DNA of 64,000 bases from Alistipes sp. (GCA_017474235.1 JAFVIB010000008.1:1-64000); one strand, 5' to 3'. Shown: positions 54,955 to 63,792, numbered from the stretch's first letter. Program-made: numbers and translations. The notes: a model not told the origin generated them from the letters alone.

Positions 54955-56357
54955 TCTCTTTTGTTTTTACACTAATTTTACTCCTCTGCTCTTGTAGTAC
55001 AGACAATAAATCACAAGAGGACAATAAAGACAATACTGCCAAAGAGTGGGGTGACGAGCGTAGCTATGTATTCGATATGACCTCCGTGCCGGAGATTAGA
55101 ATGAGTATGTCTCTTGACGAGTGGAATCGTCTCTTGGCGGAGTTTGACCGTAATAACGACACAAATGAGTATTTTCACTGCGATGTAGATATAACCCTCA
55201 AGGGCGAAGAGTACTCAATTGCCGATGCCGGTGTGCGTCTGAAGGGCAACACCTCGCGCCGTCGTCCTGAAGCGGGCAGTGGTACACACATTAAGAATAA
55301 AGCTGATTGGCAACATTGCCACTTCCAATTCAACTTCCGCAAGTACAACAAAGATGAGGAGCATACACTGCGTGGCGTAAGAAAACTGCATCTTAAGTGG
55401 TTTAAGGACGATGCAGCATACTGCCGCGAGATATACAGCTACGATCTTTTCCGCCGTTTTGGTATCTGGACTGCTGCCGAGAGCTGCTATTGCCGCCTAT
55501 GGATACACATCGAGGGCGACGACGAGCCGGCATATTACGGTGTATATGGAATGTATGAAACCATTGACGATACCTTCCTCAAGATGCGCAAAGATGGTTT
55601 TGAGAGCCACAAAGGCAATCTTTGGAAGTGTCGTTGGGGTGCGTCGCTAAACTACGACCGAGATAAAAATGCAGATATTGGCATTGATGACAATACGGTC
55701 GATCACACCTACGAGCTTGAGGAGTCGGGCATCGACGACCTTAACAGTTCCAAAGCACAGTTACTACATTTTATGAAACAGCTCCGCGATTTGAAGGGCG
55801 ACAAGCTGCACGATTGGTTAGCGCAAACTATTGATATAGAGCTACTACTAAGAACATACGCAGTAAATGTCGCTGTCGGCATGTGGGATGATTATTGGAA
55901 CAATACAAACAACTACTACATCTACTTCAACTCTACCGATACAGAGAAATACAAGTTCTATCTGCTGCCGTACGACTATGATAACACTTTGGGAACAACC
56001 AATAACTGCGGTGTTCAAACAGATGCCGGTCGCCACGACCCTCTAAAGTGGGGAGATGGTAGTGTTTCGCCACTGATTGCCAAAATTTTGCAGTTTGACG
56101 ACTTTAAGAAGATATATATCGACGCACTAAGCCAGCTCAGCTCAAGCACAAGTGACTTCCACTACACCAAATCTATCGCCCGCATCAAGGCTTGGCACGC
56201 AATGATAGAGAGATATGTCGATAACGACACAGGCGAGGATTGTACAATTAAAGACCGACCTGCTTATTGGGGTAACCACTCGGAATATCGCCTTTGGGAG
56301 AGTACCGACAGTAATACCAATTGGTTTAGAGTTAGAGCTGCATCAATGCCAAAATAG
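54948..56357 (+). CDS. CotH kinase-like lipoprotein
   Basis: A 469-aa lipoprotein (SFVFTLILLLCSC). After a DMTSVPEIRMSMSLDEWNRL start it has the CotH core: GVRLKGNTSRRRPEAGSGTH, FNFRKYN, KLHLKWFKDDAAYCREIYSYDLFRRF, YYGVYGMYETIDDTFLKMR, and a C-terminal LLPYDYDNTLGTTNNCG. CotH proteins are atypical kinases that phosphorylate spore-coat or surface proteins; in Bacteroidetes the substrate is unknown. It overlaps the WYL gene by 7 bp and is co-expressed. Confidence 0.87.
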   Translation: MLISFVFTLILLLCSCSTDNKSQEDNKDNTAKEWGDERSYVFDMTSVPEIRMSMSLDEWNRLLAEFDRNNDTNEYFHCDVDITLKGEEYSIADAGVRLKGNTSRRRPEAGSGTHIKNKADWQHCHFQFNFRKYNKDEEHTLRGVRKLHLKWFKDDAAYCREIYSYDLFRRFGIWTAAESCYCRLWIHIEGDDEPAYYGVYGMYETIDDTFLKMRKDGFESHKGNLWKCRWGASLNYDRDKNADIGIDDNTVDHTYELEESGIDDLNSSKAQLLHFMKQLRDLKGDKLHDWLAQTIDIELLLRTYAVNVAVGMWDDYWNNTNNYYIYFNSTDTEKYKFYLLPYDYDNTLGTTNNCGVQTDAGRHDPLKWGDGSVSPLIAKILQFDDFKKIYIDALSQLSSSTSDFHYTKSIARIKAWHAMIERYVDNDTGEDCTIKDRPAYWGNHSEYRLWESTDSNTNWFRVRAASMPK

Positions 56358-56383
56358 AAAAAGTAAAGTTTACTTTACTCTTT

Positions 56384-56416
56384 TCCCCTGTAAAATTTGC
56401 TTTATAGGGGATTTTT
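56384..56416 (+). terminator. Terminator after the CotH gene
   Basis: CCCCT (from 56385) and AGGGG (near 56406-56410) close a hairpin followed by ATTTTTATTT. A smaller AAAGTAAA/TTTACTTT hairpin precedes it. Confidence 0.6.
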
Positions 56417-56427
56417 ATTTAGTTTTG
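56396..56427 (+). promoter_or_regulatory. Promoter of the rSAM/lipoprotein pair
   Basis: TTG (56397-56399) and TAGTTTTG (56420-56427) are 20 bp apart, with the ATG at 56454. The -33 box lies in the loop of the preceding terminator. Confidence 0.65.
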
Positions 56428-56453
56428 TGGAAGATACTTAAATCTATACAACT

Positions 56454-56855
56454 ATGAAAGAGCCGCTCAAAGTCAAAATCAAGCGTGCAGCGATGTATCT
56501 GCTCGGCTTTTCAGCAACTCCAATGCTGACAGCTTGTTACGGTATGCCGTATCAAGACCCTATTGACAATGTCCCTTTTGACGGTATTAGCGGAGGTGTT
56601 TATGATGCCAAAACAGGCGAGCCTATCGCGGGGATTAAAATTTTCGCAACTCCTGATGCTAATACAACCGTAAGCTCTACAACCAATAGCGAAGGTAGAT
56701 ATTTTCTTGATTACCACTTTAACCGAGCCATAAAGGTTACTGCCAAAGATATAGATGGTACAGAAAATGGAGGTCTATATCTTAACTCATCAGCCTTTGT
56801 CACAAGTCTTGACAATCACGACACGAACTTCACTTTGCGACAGAATGTATATTAA
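56454..56855 (+). CDS. Radical SAM-associated putative lipoprotein
   Basis: A 133-aa lipoprotein matching the radical-SAM-associated lipoprotein family (the TIGR04134 pattern) that regularly precedes one rSAM family. Basic start KIKRAAMYLLGFSATPMLTAC gives Cys28, and the mature part is one transthyretin-like/CarboxypepD_reg beta domain (GVYDAKTGEPIAGIKIF, SEGRYFLDYHFNRAIKVTA). A short Tyr-rich linker (YGMPYQDP) follows the Cys. It may be modified by the rSAM enzyme; this is not proven for the family. Confidence 0.8.
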   Translation: MKEPLKVKIKRAAMYLLGFSATPMLTACYGMPYQDPIDNVPFDGISGGVYDAKTGEPIAGIKIFATPDANTTVSSTTNSEGRYFLDYHFNRAIKVTAKDIDGTENGGLYLNSSAFVTSLDNHDTNFTLRQNVY

Positions 56856-57928
56856 TGAGTGCTAAAATCTCACTGCGCAAGCGCATTGCTTTGGAGTTAT
56901 TCCGCTCTGTGCGCAAAGATTTGGTACAGAGTCACGACCTGAAAGTACTCTTTTGGGAGTGTACACTGCGTTGTAACCTGAACTGCCGCCACTGCGGTAG
57001 TGATTGCCGCGCGGTCTCCGATGTAAAGGATATGCCGGCAGAGGATTTTTTGCGTGCAGTAGATACGCTCACTCCACACCTTAACCCACATCAAGTATTG
57101 GTTACGATAACAGGCGGAGAGGCATTGTTACGCAAAGACTTAGAGCAGATTGGAGCATCTTTGCATCAGCGCGGATATCAGTGGGGTATTGTGACTAACG
57201 GAATGTTACTTGACAAATCAAAGATGGAGTCGCTATGTCGTGCCGGAATTAATGCAATCACACTATCTCTTGACGGCTTTGAGGAGCAGCACAATGCCAT
57301 CCGTCGCAACCCTCACAGCTTTCAGAATGCCATTCGCGCACTCCGTGCAATAGTAAGCAGCGGCATTCGTTACGATGTGGTCACCTGCGTAACACCTGAC
57401 AATTTTGACACTCTTTCAAATTTCAAGACTCTTCTTATAGATGAAGGTTGCAAGGCGTGGCGCATATTCACGGTCTTTCCTGTCGGCAGAGCTGCTGAGG
57501 ATGATAAATTACAGCTCTCCCCACAGCAATACCGCGAGTTGATGGAGTTTATTGCAGCAACCCGCAAAGAGGGCAAAATAGCCTGTTCATACGCCTGCGA
57601 GGGCTTTTTAGGCGGCTATGAGGCAGAGGTGCGCGATAATTTCTTCGGCTGTATGGCGGGCATAGGAATCGCGGGCATACGCATAGATGGCTCTATATCG
57701 GGCTGCACGAGTATCCGCTCAAACTTTGACCAAGGGAATATATACAAAGACAACCTTTGGGAGGTCTGGAACAATCGCTTTGAGAAGTACCGCGACCGCA
57801 GTTGGGCTCGAAAGGGCAGATGTGCCACCTGCTCATCGTGGCGATACTGCAACGGCAACGGAATGCACCTCTACGACAATAACGAATGTCTAATCCATTG
57901 CAACCTTGAACGATTAGAGAGAAAATAG
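56855..57928 (+). CDS. Radical SAM/SPASM enzyme of the TIGR04133 type
   Basis: A 357-aa radical SAM enzyme. The 4Fe-4S motif is C40-NLN-C44-RH-C47 in RCNLNCRHCGS; TITGGEALLRKDL is the SAM-binding GGE motif. The C-terminal SPASM-like cysteines (GCTSIRSNFDQGNIY, RCATCSSWRYCNG, ECLIHC) would hold auxiliary clusters, typical of peptide-modifying enzymes. Start codon overlaps the lipoprotein stop (TAATG), so the two are coupled. Substrate and product are unknown. Confidence 0.88.
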   Translation: MSAKISLRKRIALELFRSVRKDLVQSHDLKVLFWECTLRCNLNCRHCGSDCRAVSDVKDMPAEDFLRAVDTLTPHLNPHQVLVTITGGEALLRKDLEQIGASLHQRGYQWGIVTNGMLLDKSKMESLCRAGINAITLSLDGFEEQHNAIRRNPHSFQNAIRALRAIVSSGIRYDVVTCVTPDNFDTLSNFKTLLIDEGCKAWRIFTVFPVGRAAEDDKLQLSPQQYRELMEFIAATRKEGKIACSYACEGFLGGYEAEVRDNFFGCMAGIGIAGIRIDGSISGCTSIRSNFDQGNIYKDNLWEVWNNRFEKYRDRSWARKGRCATCSSWRYCNGNGMHLYDNNECLIHCNLERLERK

Positions 57929-57933
57929 AACAG

Positions 57934-57970
57934 AAAAATGTGCAACTCAAAAAAAGTTGCACATTTTTTT
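57934..57970 (+). terminator. Terminator after the rSAM gene
   Basis: AAAAATGTGCAACT and AGTTGCACATTTTT form a 14-bp stem with an A-rich loop and a T-run. Confidence 0.92.
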
Positions 57971-58060
57971 GCACTCTTTTTATCTGTGTCACAACTTGTC
58001 ACAAAAGGGGTGTTACTTTGCACTCAGAAATGTAAAACAAACCAATAAAAAATTACAGCT

Positions 58061-58270
58061 ATGGGAGCAAGTTACAGTATTAAGTGTAAGAATTGTGGCA
58101 CATCTTTTATGCACATTGCAGATGATGATTTTGGTGTTATTCGCGCCTGTGTAGGTTGCGAGTGCAACATTGACACAGAGGTAGCGATACTCTGTCCTGC
58201 GTGTATGACGCGCGTAAACCGCAATAGGGCGGAGTTTGAGTCGCAAATTGAGAGCGTAATGACTTGGTAA
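58061..58270 (+). CDS. Small zinc-ribbon-like protein
   Basis: A 69-aa protein with three CxxC pairs (CKNC, CVGC, CPAC) in a fold that resembles a pair of rubredoxin-like knuckles, ending with an acidic helix (FESQIESVMTW). I do not recognise a named family. It lies alone between the rSAM terminator and the recA promoter, preceded by TTACTTTG (one mismatch to the -7 consensus). Confidence 0.65.
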   Translation: MGASYSIKCKNCGTSFMHIADDDFGVIRACVGCECNIDTEVAILCPACMTRVNRNRAEFESQIESVMTW

Positions 58271-58294
58271 TTTAAGAAAAAATCATTAACTTTG
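58264..58294 (+). promoter_or_regulatory. Promoter of the recA operon
   Basis: TTG (58264-58266, inside the end of the zinc-ribbon gene) and TAACTTTG (58287-58294) are spaced 20 bp. Start predicted at about 58300. Confidence 0.7.
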
Positions 58295-58302
58295 AGTGCA
58301 AA

Positions 58303-58374
58303 ATGTTGTTTGTAATATTTTTCGGTTGCCTACTTATGGCAACACTTATTGGACAAGTATTTGAAATTGAATAA
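58303..58374 (+). CDS. Candidate 23-aa membrane leader peptide before recA
   Basis: MLFVIFFGCLLMATLIGQVF plus an acidic end (EIE) is one hydrophobic helix. Its ATG is only 8 nt after the -7 box, so it would be leaderless. It ends 12 bp before recA. No conservation can be assessed; it may be chance in the recA 5' UTR. Confidence 0.3.
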   Translation: MLFVIFFGCLLMATLIGQVFEIE

Positions 58375-58386
58375 AAATAGACTATT

Positions 58387-59385
58387 ATGGCAGAAGTTAA
58401 TCCAGAGAAATTAAAGGTTCTCAAGGCAGTAATGGACAAAATCGAGAAGGATTTTGGCAAAGGTTCCATTATGCGTATGAGCAGTGAGCAGGTAACTGAT
58501 GTACCTGTAATCCCTTCAGGTTCAATCACTCTTGATGTTGCGCTCGGTGTTGGTGGTTATCCAAAGGGTCGTGTAATCGAGATTTATGGTCCTGAGTCAT
58601 CAGGTAAGACCACTCTTGCAATTCATGCTATTGCAGAGGCTCAGAAGCAGGGCGGTATTGCTGCATTTATCGATGCAGAGCACGCTTTTGACAGCTATTA
58701 TGCTCAGAAGTTGGGCGTAGATGTAGATAATTTGCTCATTTCACAGCCTGACAATGGCGAGCAGGCTCTCGAAATAGCCGATTCACTTATTCGCTCAAGT
58801 GCTATCGATATTATTGTTATCGACTCTGTTGCCGCCCTTACTCCAAAGGCTGAGATTGAGGGCGAGATGGGTGACTCAAAGATGGGTTTGCAGGCTCGAC
58901 TTATGTCTCAGGCACTCAGAAAGCTTACAGCAAGCATCTCAAAGACCAAGACTGTCTGCATCTTCATCAACCAGCTGCGTGACAAGATTGGCGTAGTTTA
59001 CGGCAACCCGGAGACTACAACAGGTGGTAATGCACTGAAGTTCTACGCCAGCGTAAGAATCGACATCCGCCGTACATCTGTAATTAAGGATGGCGAGGAG
59101 CAGCTCGGTACACGCGCACGCGTCAAGGTTGTAAAGAACAAGGTAGCACCTCCATTCAAGAAGGCAGAGTTTGACATCATGTTTGGCGAGGGAATCTCAA
59201 AACTTGGCGAGATTATTGACCTTGCAGTGGACTACGGCATTATCAAGAAGTCCGGCTCTTGGTTCTCTTATGGCGACACAAAGATTGGACAGGGCAGGGA
59301 TGCCGTGAAGGATTTCCTCACTTCAAACGAAGAGATTTGCGCAGAGGTAGAGGCTAAAGTCCGCGAAACAATGATGGCAAAGTAG
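58387..59385 (+). CDS. recA: Recombinase RecA
   Basis: A 332-aa homologous recombination ATPase. Walker A GPESSGKT at residues 68-75, the ATP-cap/L1-L2 region [20 protein letters not shown] and [10 protein letters not shown], then [15 protein letters not shown] are all typical. It is slightly shorter at the C-terminus than E. coli RecA, losing part of the acidic tail. 22 bp precede relA. Confidence 0.97.
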   Translation: MAEVNPEKLKVLKAVMDKIEKDFGKGSIMRMSSEQVTDVPVIPSGSITLDVALGVGGYPKGRVIEIYGPESSGKTTLAIHAIAEAQKQGGIAAFIDAEHAFDSYYAQKLGVDVDNLLISQPDNGEQALEIADSLIRSSAIDIIVIDSVAALTPKAEIEGEMGDSKMGLQARLMSQALRKLTASISKTKTVCIFINQLRDKIGVVYGNPETTTGGNALKFYASVRIDIRRTSVIKDGEEQLGTRARVKVVKNKVAPPFKKAEFDIMFGEGISKLGEIIDLAVDYGIIKKSGSWFSYGDTKIGQGRDAVKDFLTSNEEICAEVEAKVRETMMAK

Positions 59386-59407
59386 ATAAAGTATTACTTT
59401 ATGTAAT

Positions 59408-61609
59408 ATGAGTTATAGCAAAGAGGATGAAATACTTATTGATAAGGCTTGGCAAGATTTAAAGCTCTCTTGCAACAAGATTTGCAAAGGCGAAGATGAC
59501 AGGCAAATCATCAATCGTGCATTCTTCCTTGCAAAAGAGGCACATCAGGGGGTAAGGCGCCGTTCAGGAGAGCCTTACCTTCTCCATCCCATTGCTGTAG
59601 CTAAAATCGTCATCGAAGAGATTGGTTTGGGCGTAAAGTCGGTTGTAGCGGCGTTACTGCACGATGTAGTAGAGGATACAGACTACACCGTAGAGGATAT
59701 TGAGCGCATTTTCGGGCACAAAATAGCCTCTATGGTCGATGGACTGACAAAGATGTCTGGCGTATTTAATGCCGATACATCAGCTCAAGCCGAGTATTTC
59801 CGCAAGGTACTACTCACGCTCTCTGACGATGTGAGGGTAATCCTCATTAAAATTGCAGACCGACTCCACAATATGCGAACTTTGGGCTATATGCCTAAAG
59901 ATAAGCAGATTAAAATCACAGGAGAGACCATCCACCTATTTGCTCCTCTCGCCTACAGACTTGGACTATTCCCAATCAAGAGCGAGTTGGAGGACCTGTG
60001 TATGAAGTATCGTTTCCCCGAGGAGTACAACGAAATACAACGAAAAATCGAGGAAACAGAACCCGAAAGACAGCTGTATATCAACAAGTTCTGCGCGCCA
60101 ATTCACGCAATACTTCAAAAGAACGGAATCGAATATGAGATATCCGGTAGGGTAAAGAGCGTATATTCGATTTGGTCAAAGATGCAGCGCAAGCAGATAC
60201 CTTTTGAAGAGATATACGACCTTTTTGCCATTCGCATAGTGTTCAAAGCACTGCCTTTCCCTTCAGAAAAAACCCAGTGCTGGCAGATATACTCCTCAAT
60301 AACAGACATTTACACACCTAAGCCCGACCGTTTACGCGATTGGATAAGTATGCCCAAGGCAAATGGCTATGAGGCACTACATTCGACCGTAATGGGCGCA
60401 GACGGCATTTGGGTAGAGGTACAAATTCGCACGCAGCGAATGGAGGAGATTGCCGACCACGGATTTGCCGCCCATTGGAAATATAAGCAAGCGACTCTTT
60501 CGCAAAACGAGGATGCTTTTGACAATTGGTTAAGCAAGATTAGAGAGGCTTTAAGTGGCTCAACAGAGAACGCAGTTGAGTTCTTGGATAACTTTAAGTT
60601 ATCGCTATATACATCTGAAATTACGGTATTTACACCAAAGGGTGAACAGCGAAAACTACCTTTTGGAGCAACCGCTTTAGATTTTGCATACGACATCCAT
60701 ACCAAGATTGGTAACAAGGCTATCGGAGCCAAGATAAACCACAAAATCGAGCCGGTAACCAAGCAGATAAACTCAGGCGATCAAATCGAGATTATCACAG
60801 CCGACAACGCATCTCCAAAACCGGAATGGATTGATATTGTCGTCACCACAAAGGCAAAACAGGCTATTGCCAGCTATCTAAAACGAGAGCGTGAGGACAA
60901 TATTAAGCACGGACAGGAGCTATTCGAGCAGAAGCTTGCTCAATTCGATATATCGCTCAGTGGCAGCATTTTACGCAAAGTTATGCAGGCACACGGCTGC
61001 CATAATAAAGACGAATTGTACAGTAAAATCGGTGCCGGAATCATCTCTTTAGACAATATAGAGAAGATTATCAAGTCCAGCTCGGCAAGCAAAATGCTGA
61101 AATTCTGGAAGTTATGGCGCGAACCAAAGCAAACCGAGGGGGATATTGATACCATCGAAGTCAAGCCGCAAGATGATCAATTTGTCATCGCAGGGTGCTG
61201 TAATCCACTTCCGGGAGATAGTGTTGTTGGCTTCAAAGACCCCACAACAGGGCGAATTATAGTACATAAAGCCTCTTGCAACGAGCTTAACCGCCTTGCA
61301 TCACTATTTGGCAAGAATATCATCAAAGACCAGATCAGGTGGTCGCAACACAAAGCCGTATCCTATCTATCGACGATAGAACTGCGCGGAATTGACCGTA
61401 TGGGGCTGCTTTTGGAGATTTCTCGCGTGGTTTCTGAGGACTTTAGTATAAACATACGCGAAGTGTCAATACGCAGCCACGATGGCATTTTTGAGGGAAA
61501 TATAAGCATTTATGTACAAGATACCGAGTCTCTGAACGCCATTATGGATAAGTTCCGCAGCATCAGAGGCATCGAAAGTGTTAAACGAGGTATAGAAAAT
61601 AGGGAGTAA
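59408..61609 (+). CDS. Bifunctional (p)ppGpp synthase/hydrolase (RelA/SpoT family)
   Basis: A 733-aa stringent-response enzyme. HD hydrolase domain (residues of about 55-200, with AALLHDVVEDTDYTVEDI containing the HD dyad), synthetase domain (IYDLFAIRIVF, MPKANGYEALHSTVMG), TGS (EITVFTPKGEQRKLPFGATALDFAYDIH) and a C-terminal ACT (DRMGLLLEISRVVSEDFSINI). The intact HD motif suggests both activities. It lies 22 bp after recA and 2 bp before the next gene. Confidence 0.95.
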   Translation: MSYSKEDEILIDKAWQDLKLSCNKICKGEDDRQIINRAFFLAKEAHQGVRRRSGEPYLLHPIAVAKIVIEEIGLGVKSVVAALLHDVVEDTDYTVEDIERIFGHKIASMVDGLTKMSGVFNADTSAQAEYFRKVLLTLSDDVRVILIKIADRLHNMRTLGYMPKDKQIKITGETIHLFAPLAYRLGLFPIKSELEDLCMKYRFPEEYNEIQRKIEETEPERQLYINKFCAPIHAILQKNGIEYEISGRVKSVYSIWSKMQRKQIPFEEIYDLFAIRIVFKALPFPSEKTQCWQIYSSITDIYTPKPDRLRDWISMPKANGYEALHSTVMGADGIWVEVQIRTQRMEEIADHGFAAHWKYKQATLSQNEDAFDNWLSKIREALSGSTENAVEFLDNFKLSLYTSEITVFTPKGEQRKLPFGATALDFAYDIHTKIGNKAIGAKINHKIEPVTKQINSGDQIEIITADNASPKPEWIDIVVTTKAKQAIASYLKREREDNIKHGQELFEQKLAQFDISLSGSILRKVMQAHGCHNKDELYSKIGAGIISLDNIEKIIKSSSASKMLKFWKLWREPKQTEGDIDTIEVKPQDDQFVIAGCCNPLPGDSVVGFKDPTTGRIIVHKASCNELNRLASLFGKNIIKDQIRWSQHKAVSYLSTIELRGIDRMGLLLEISRVVSEDFSINIREVSIRSHDGIFEGNISIYVQDTESLNAIMDKFRSIRGIESVKRGIENRE

Positions 61610-61611
61610 CT

Positions 61612-61965
61612 ATGGATGTTTCAGAGATTATATTCACAGCAATTATAGCTATTGCCGGCGTTACAAAGATTATAGACAGTGTAAAAGGCAAAAGCGAACA
61701 AACACCTGAAATAGAGGGTAGTACACAAACTATGTCAAGTGATGGTTTATGTACTCACATTGAGGTTACACCTCCTGAAATTGCCAAACCGGTGCAGCAA
61801 CCTGTCCGCAAAGAGGTTAAGAAGGTAGCTACAATCACCCCTAAAAAGGCTAAAAACGGGGCTAAAATCAACTCGGATGATTCAGATGAGAATACATTCG
61901 ATCTCAGAAAAGCGGTCATATATTCAGAGATTTTAACCCCTAAATTCAAAGATGAAGAGTTTTAA
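61612..61965 (+). CDS. Hypothetical protein with N-terminal membrane helix and disordered body
   Basis: A 117-aa protein: one hydrophobic helix (VSEIIFTAIIAIAGVTKIID) followed by a Lys/Pro/Thr-rich low-complexity body (PVQQPVRKEVKKVATITPKK) and a short conserved-looking tail FDLRKAVIYSEILTPKF. I recognise no domain. Position between relA/spoT and hit suggests an operon member; the tail resembles a short binding motif. Confidence 0.55.
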   Translation: MDVSEIIFTAIIAIAGVTKIIDSVKGKSEQTPEIEGSTQTMSSDGLCTHIEVTPPEIAKPVQQPVRKEVKKVATITPKKAKNGAKINSDDSDENTFDLRKAVIYSEILTPKFKDEEF

Positions 61966-61982
61966 TCAATTATAAGACAATT

Positions 61983-62369
61983 ATGGCAACAATATTCTCA
62001 AGAATCATAGCAGGGGAGATTCCTTGCTATAAAGTGGCTGAAAACGACCGTTATTTCGCATTTTTGGACATAAATCCGCTTGCAAAGGGGCATACTCTTG
62101 TAGTTCCTAAGTGCGAAACAGACTATCTTTTCGATCTCGACGACGATACTTTAGCAGGCATGACCATTTTCGCCAAGCAGATTGCAGCCAAAATAAAGGA
62201 TTTTAGCGGATGTAAGAAGGTAGCAATGGTAGTTTTAGGTCTTGAAGTGCCACATGCACACATACATCTAATCCCAATGAACACCGAAAATGATGTGGAT
62301 TTCCGCAAAGAAAAGCTCAAATTAACTCCAGAAGAGTTCTCTGAAATTGCATCACAACTCAACCGATAG
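61983..62369 (+). CDS. HIT-family hydrolase
   Basis: A 128-aa histidine-triad protein: IFSRIIAGEIPCYKVAENDR at the N-terminus, then the HIT motif HAHIHLIP near the end. HIT proteins hydrolyse nucleoside phosphoramidates and similar dinucleotides. It is separated by 17 bp from the previous gene and closed by a terminator. Confidence 0.93.
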   Translation: MATIFSRIIAGEIPCYKVAENDRYFAFLDINPLAKGHTLVVPKCETDYLFDLDDDTLAGMTIFAKQIAAKIKDFSGCKKVAMVVLGLEVPHAHIHLIPMNTENDVDFRKEKLKLTPEEFSEIASQLNR

Positions 62370-62390
62370 GGGAGAGAGTGATAATTTGTA

Positions 62391-62420
62391 AAACCCTTAT
62401 ATCCAATGATATAGGGGTTT
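62391..62420 (+). terminator. Terminator after the HIT gene
   Basis: AAACCCTTATATC pairs with GATATAGGGGTTT around CAAT and is followed by ATTATT. Confidence 0.75.
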
Positions 62421-62422
62421 AT

Positions 62423-63024
62423 TATTTGTTATTAACAATCAATATTTAACATAATATATCAAAATCTACGAAAAAGATGGCAAAAGGGGAGTAATCCTCT
62501 TCGGAATATCTCAAAATTTGTCAAAATTTCACTATTTTACAGTTGTAATTTACAAATGTAACACGAATCAAAGTGAGATATGTTTACTTTTGTAAATTTA
62601 GCACTCTTTGACAACTGTTAATAACTCAATTTTGAATACATCTGTAATTATTTTGAAGCTGTAAAAATTATCAATATTTCCGCTGTGATAATCGTGTTCA
62701 AATGTTGTATTTTTAATCGTTTATTGCTGGTAATCAGCAATTTACATCTTTTATTGCAAATGGTTTTTAACTGTTTTGCAGGTGCCGGAGCTATAATTTG
62801 GTAATTGCGATTATTGAGGTTCAAAAGTGGGTTTTAGATACTAATTATCAGCTATTTATAGGTTGAAATCTCTGTTTTGCTTTAATTAAAACCGATTTCA
62901 AAATTTAACAAATAATCTATTGTTCACAATTGTAAACAATGTTAATAACTGTTAATAGTTATTAATTTTGGCAAAATCGTTGTTAGATTTGTAAATTTTG
63001 TTTACCTTTGTAAAAATTGACAAA
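62423..63024. other. AT-rich intergenic region with palindromic operator-like sites
   Basis: About 600 bp with no convincing gene and very high AT content. It holds a -7 box TACTTTTG (62585-62592) and another TACCTTTG (63003-63010), each nested in a TTTAC-N4-GTAAA palindrome (62583-62596 and 63001-63014); an imperfect third site is at 62549-62562 and the reverse arrangement GTAAA-TTTTG-TTTAC spans 62991-63005. It appears to be the regulatory region for the downstream XRE gene. Confidence 0.6.
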
Positions 63025-63459
63025 ATGAGGGAAAAATTAGCTATTTTGATGGAAGATACCGGACTTAGGGTCGGAGAGCTGGCTGCAAAGTTAGATGTGA
63101 AGGCTCCGGTAATTTCGCACATACTCAGTGGGCGAAACCAACCAAGTTTTGCGCTCACCTCAAAAATCATCTCCACCTTCAGGCAGTACAACCCTTACTG
63201 GTGGCTCGGCTCCTCGGAGATAAAGTTGGTGTCATCCTCTACCACCCCATCGATGGCGAATGAAAATTTATCATCGAGCCAAATAGAGAGTCCGGAGAAA
63301 AATTTTCCAAATTTAAAAAATGGGTCGAGCTCTTTGGCTGACAACTCAGAGTTCACAGAGAGTCTGCCGATTCTTACCGAGAAGGCAAAGTCTGAAGTTG
63401 AGCGCGTGATTGTAATCTATAGCGACCAAAGTTTCGAAACTTTCACTCCTCGCAAATAA
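63025..63459 (+). CDS. XRE-family transcriptional regulator with Bacteroidetes-type tail
   Basis: A 144-aa DNA-binding protein: HTH from MREKLAILMEDTGLRVGELA through KLDVKAPVISHILSGRNQPS and FALTSKIISTF, then a Ser-rich linker and a C-terminal box EKAKSEVERVIVIYSDQSFE typical of a Bacteroidales group of phage-like regulators. ATG 63025 is preferred to one nine codons upstream because the -7 box TACCTTTG lies at 63003-63010. Palindromes over that box suggest autoregulation. Confidence 0.8.
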   Translation: MREKLAILMEDTGLRVGELAAKLDVKAPVISHILSGRNQPSFALTSKIISTFRQYNPYWWLGSSEIKLVSSSTTPSMANENLSSSQIESPEKNFPNLKNGSSSLADNSEFTESLPILTEKAKSEVERVIVIYSDQSFETFTPRK

Positions 63460-63485
63460 ATTCACATTTTGACCTTTATAGAGCC

Positions 63486-63514
63486 AAAAATCCCGACCAA
63501 CAATCGGGATTTTC
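63486..63514 (+). terminator. Terminator after the XRE gene
   Basis: AAAAATCCCGA (63486-63496) and TCGGGATTTT (63504-63513) form a strong stem. Confidence 0.85.
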
Positions 63515-63661
63515 TGTTTTATTCAATTCTCAGAGGGTTAAAGCAATTGCAAAATAATGGTTATCTTACAATATATCAATATCTTACACGATTTTTACCC
63601 GATATTTGCAATATCCCCTACCAGAAGAGTGATTTTAGAATTTTGATGTAATATGTACATT
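63515..63661. other. Intergenic region, no gene recognised
   Basis: AT-rich sequence after the XRE terminator with no promoter, repeat or coding signal I can support, up to the tiny ORF at 63662. Confidence 0.5.
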
Positions 63662-63760
63662 ATGTTAAATATTCACAAGCTATCTACATTGACATCTATT
63701 ATTTTATCCATTTTGTTAATTTTATTATGGAAAAGAGTTGCAGAAATTTCTAATAAATAA
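63662..63760 (+). CDS. Candidate 32-aa hydrophobic peptide
   Basis: One hydrophobic helix (STLTSIILSILLILLW) with a basic end (KRVAEISNK). No consensus -7 box precedes it. Listed because a second, better-supported membrane peptide follows 32 bp later. Confidence 0.25.
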   Translation: MLNIHKLSTLTSIILSILLILLWKRVAEISNK

Positions 63761-63780
63761 TTTGTTTTAAAAAAAATGTT

Positions 63781-63788
63781 TACCTTTG
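63781..63788 (+). promoter_or_regulatory. -7 promoter element of the 36-aa peptide
   Basis: TACCTTTG matches TAnnTTTG, ending 4 nt before the ATG, so the transcript would be leaderless. The sequence TTTACCTTTGT equals the left part of the XRE-linked palindrome, so the same regulator could bind. Confidence 0.45.
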
Positions 63789-63792
63789 TGCT

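Noticed and set aside
63469-63651. 60-aa ORF after the XRE gene
   Set aside because: It begins at a TTG and runs through the transcription terminator at 63486-63514.
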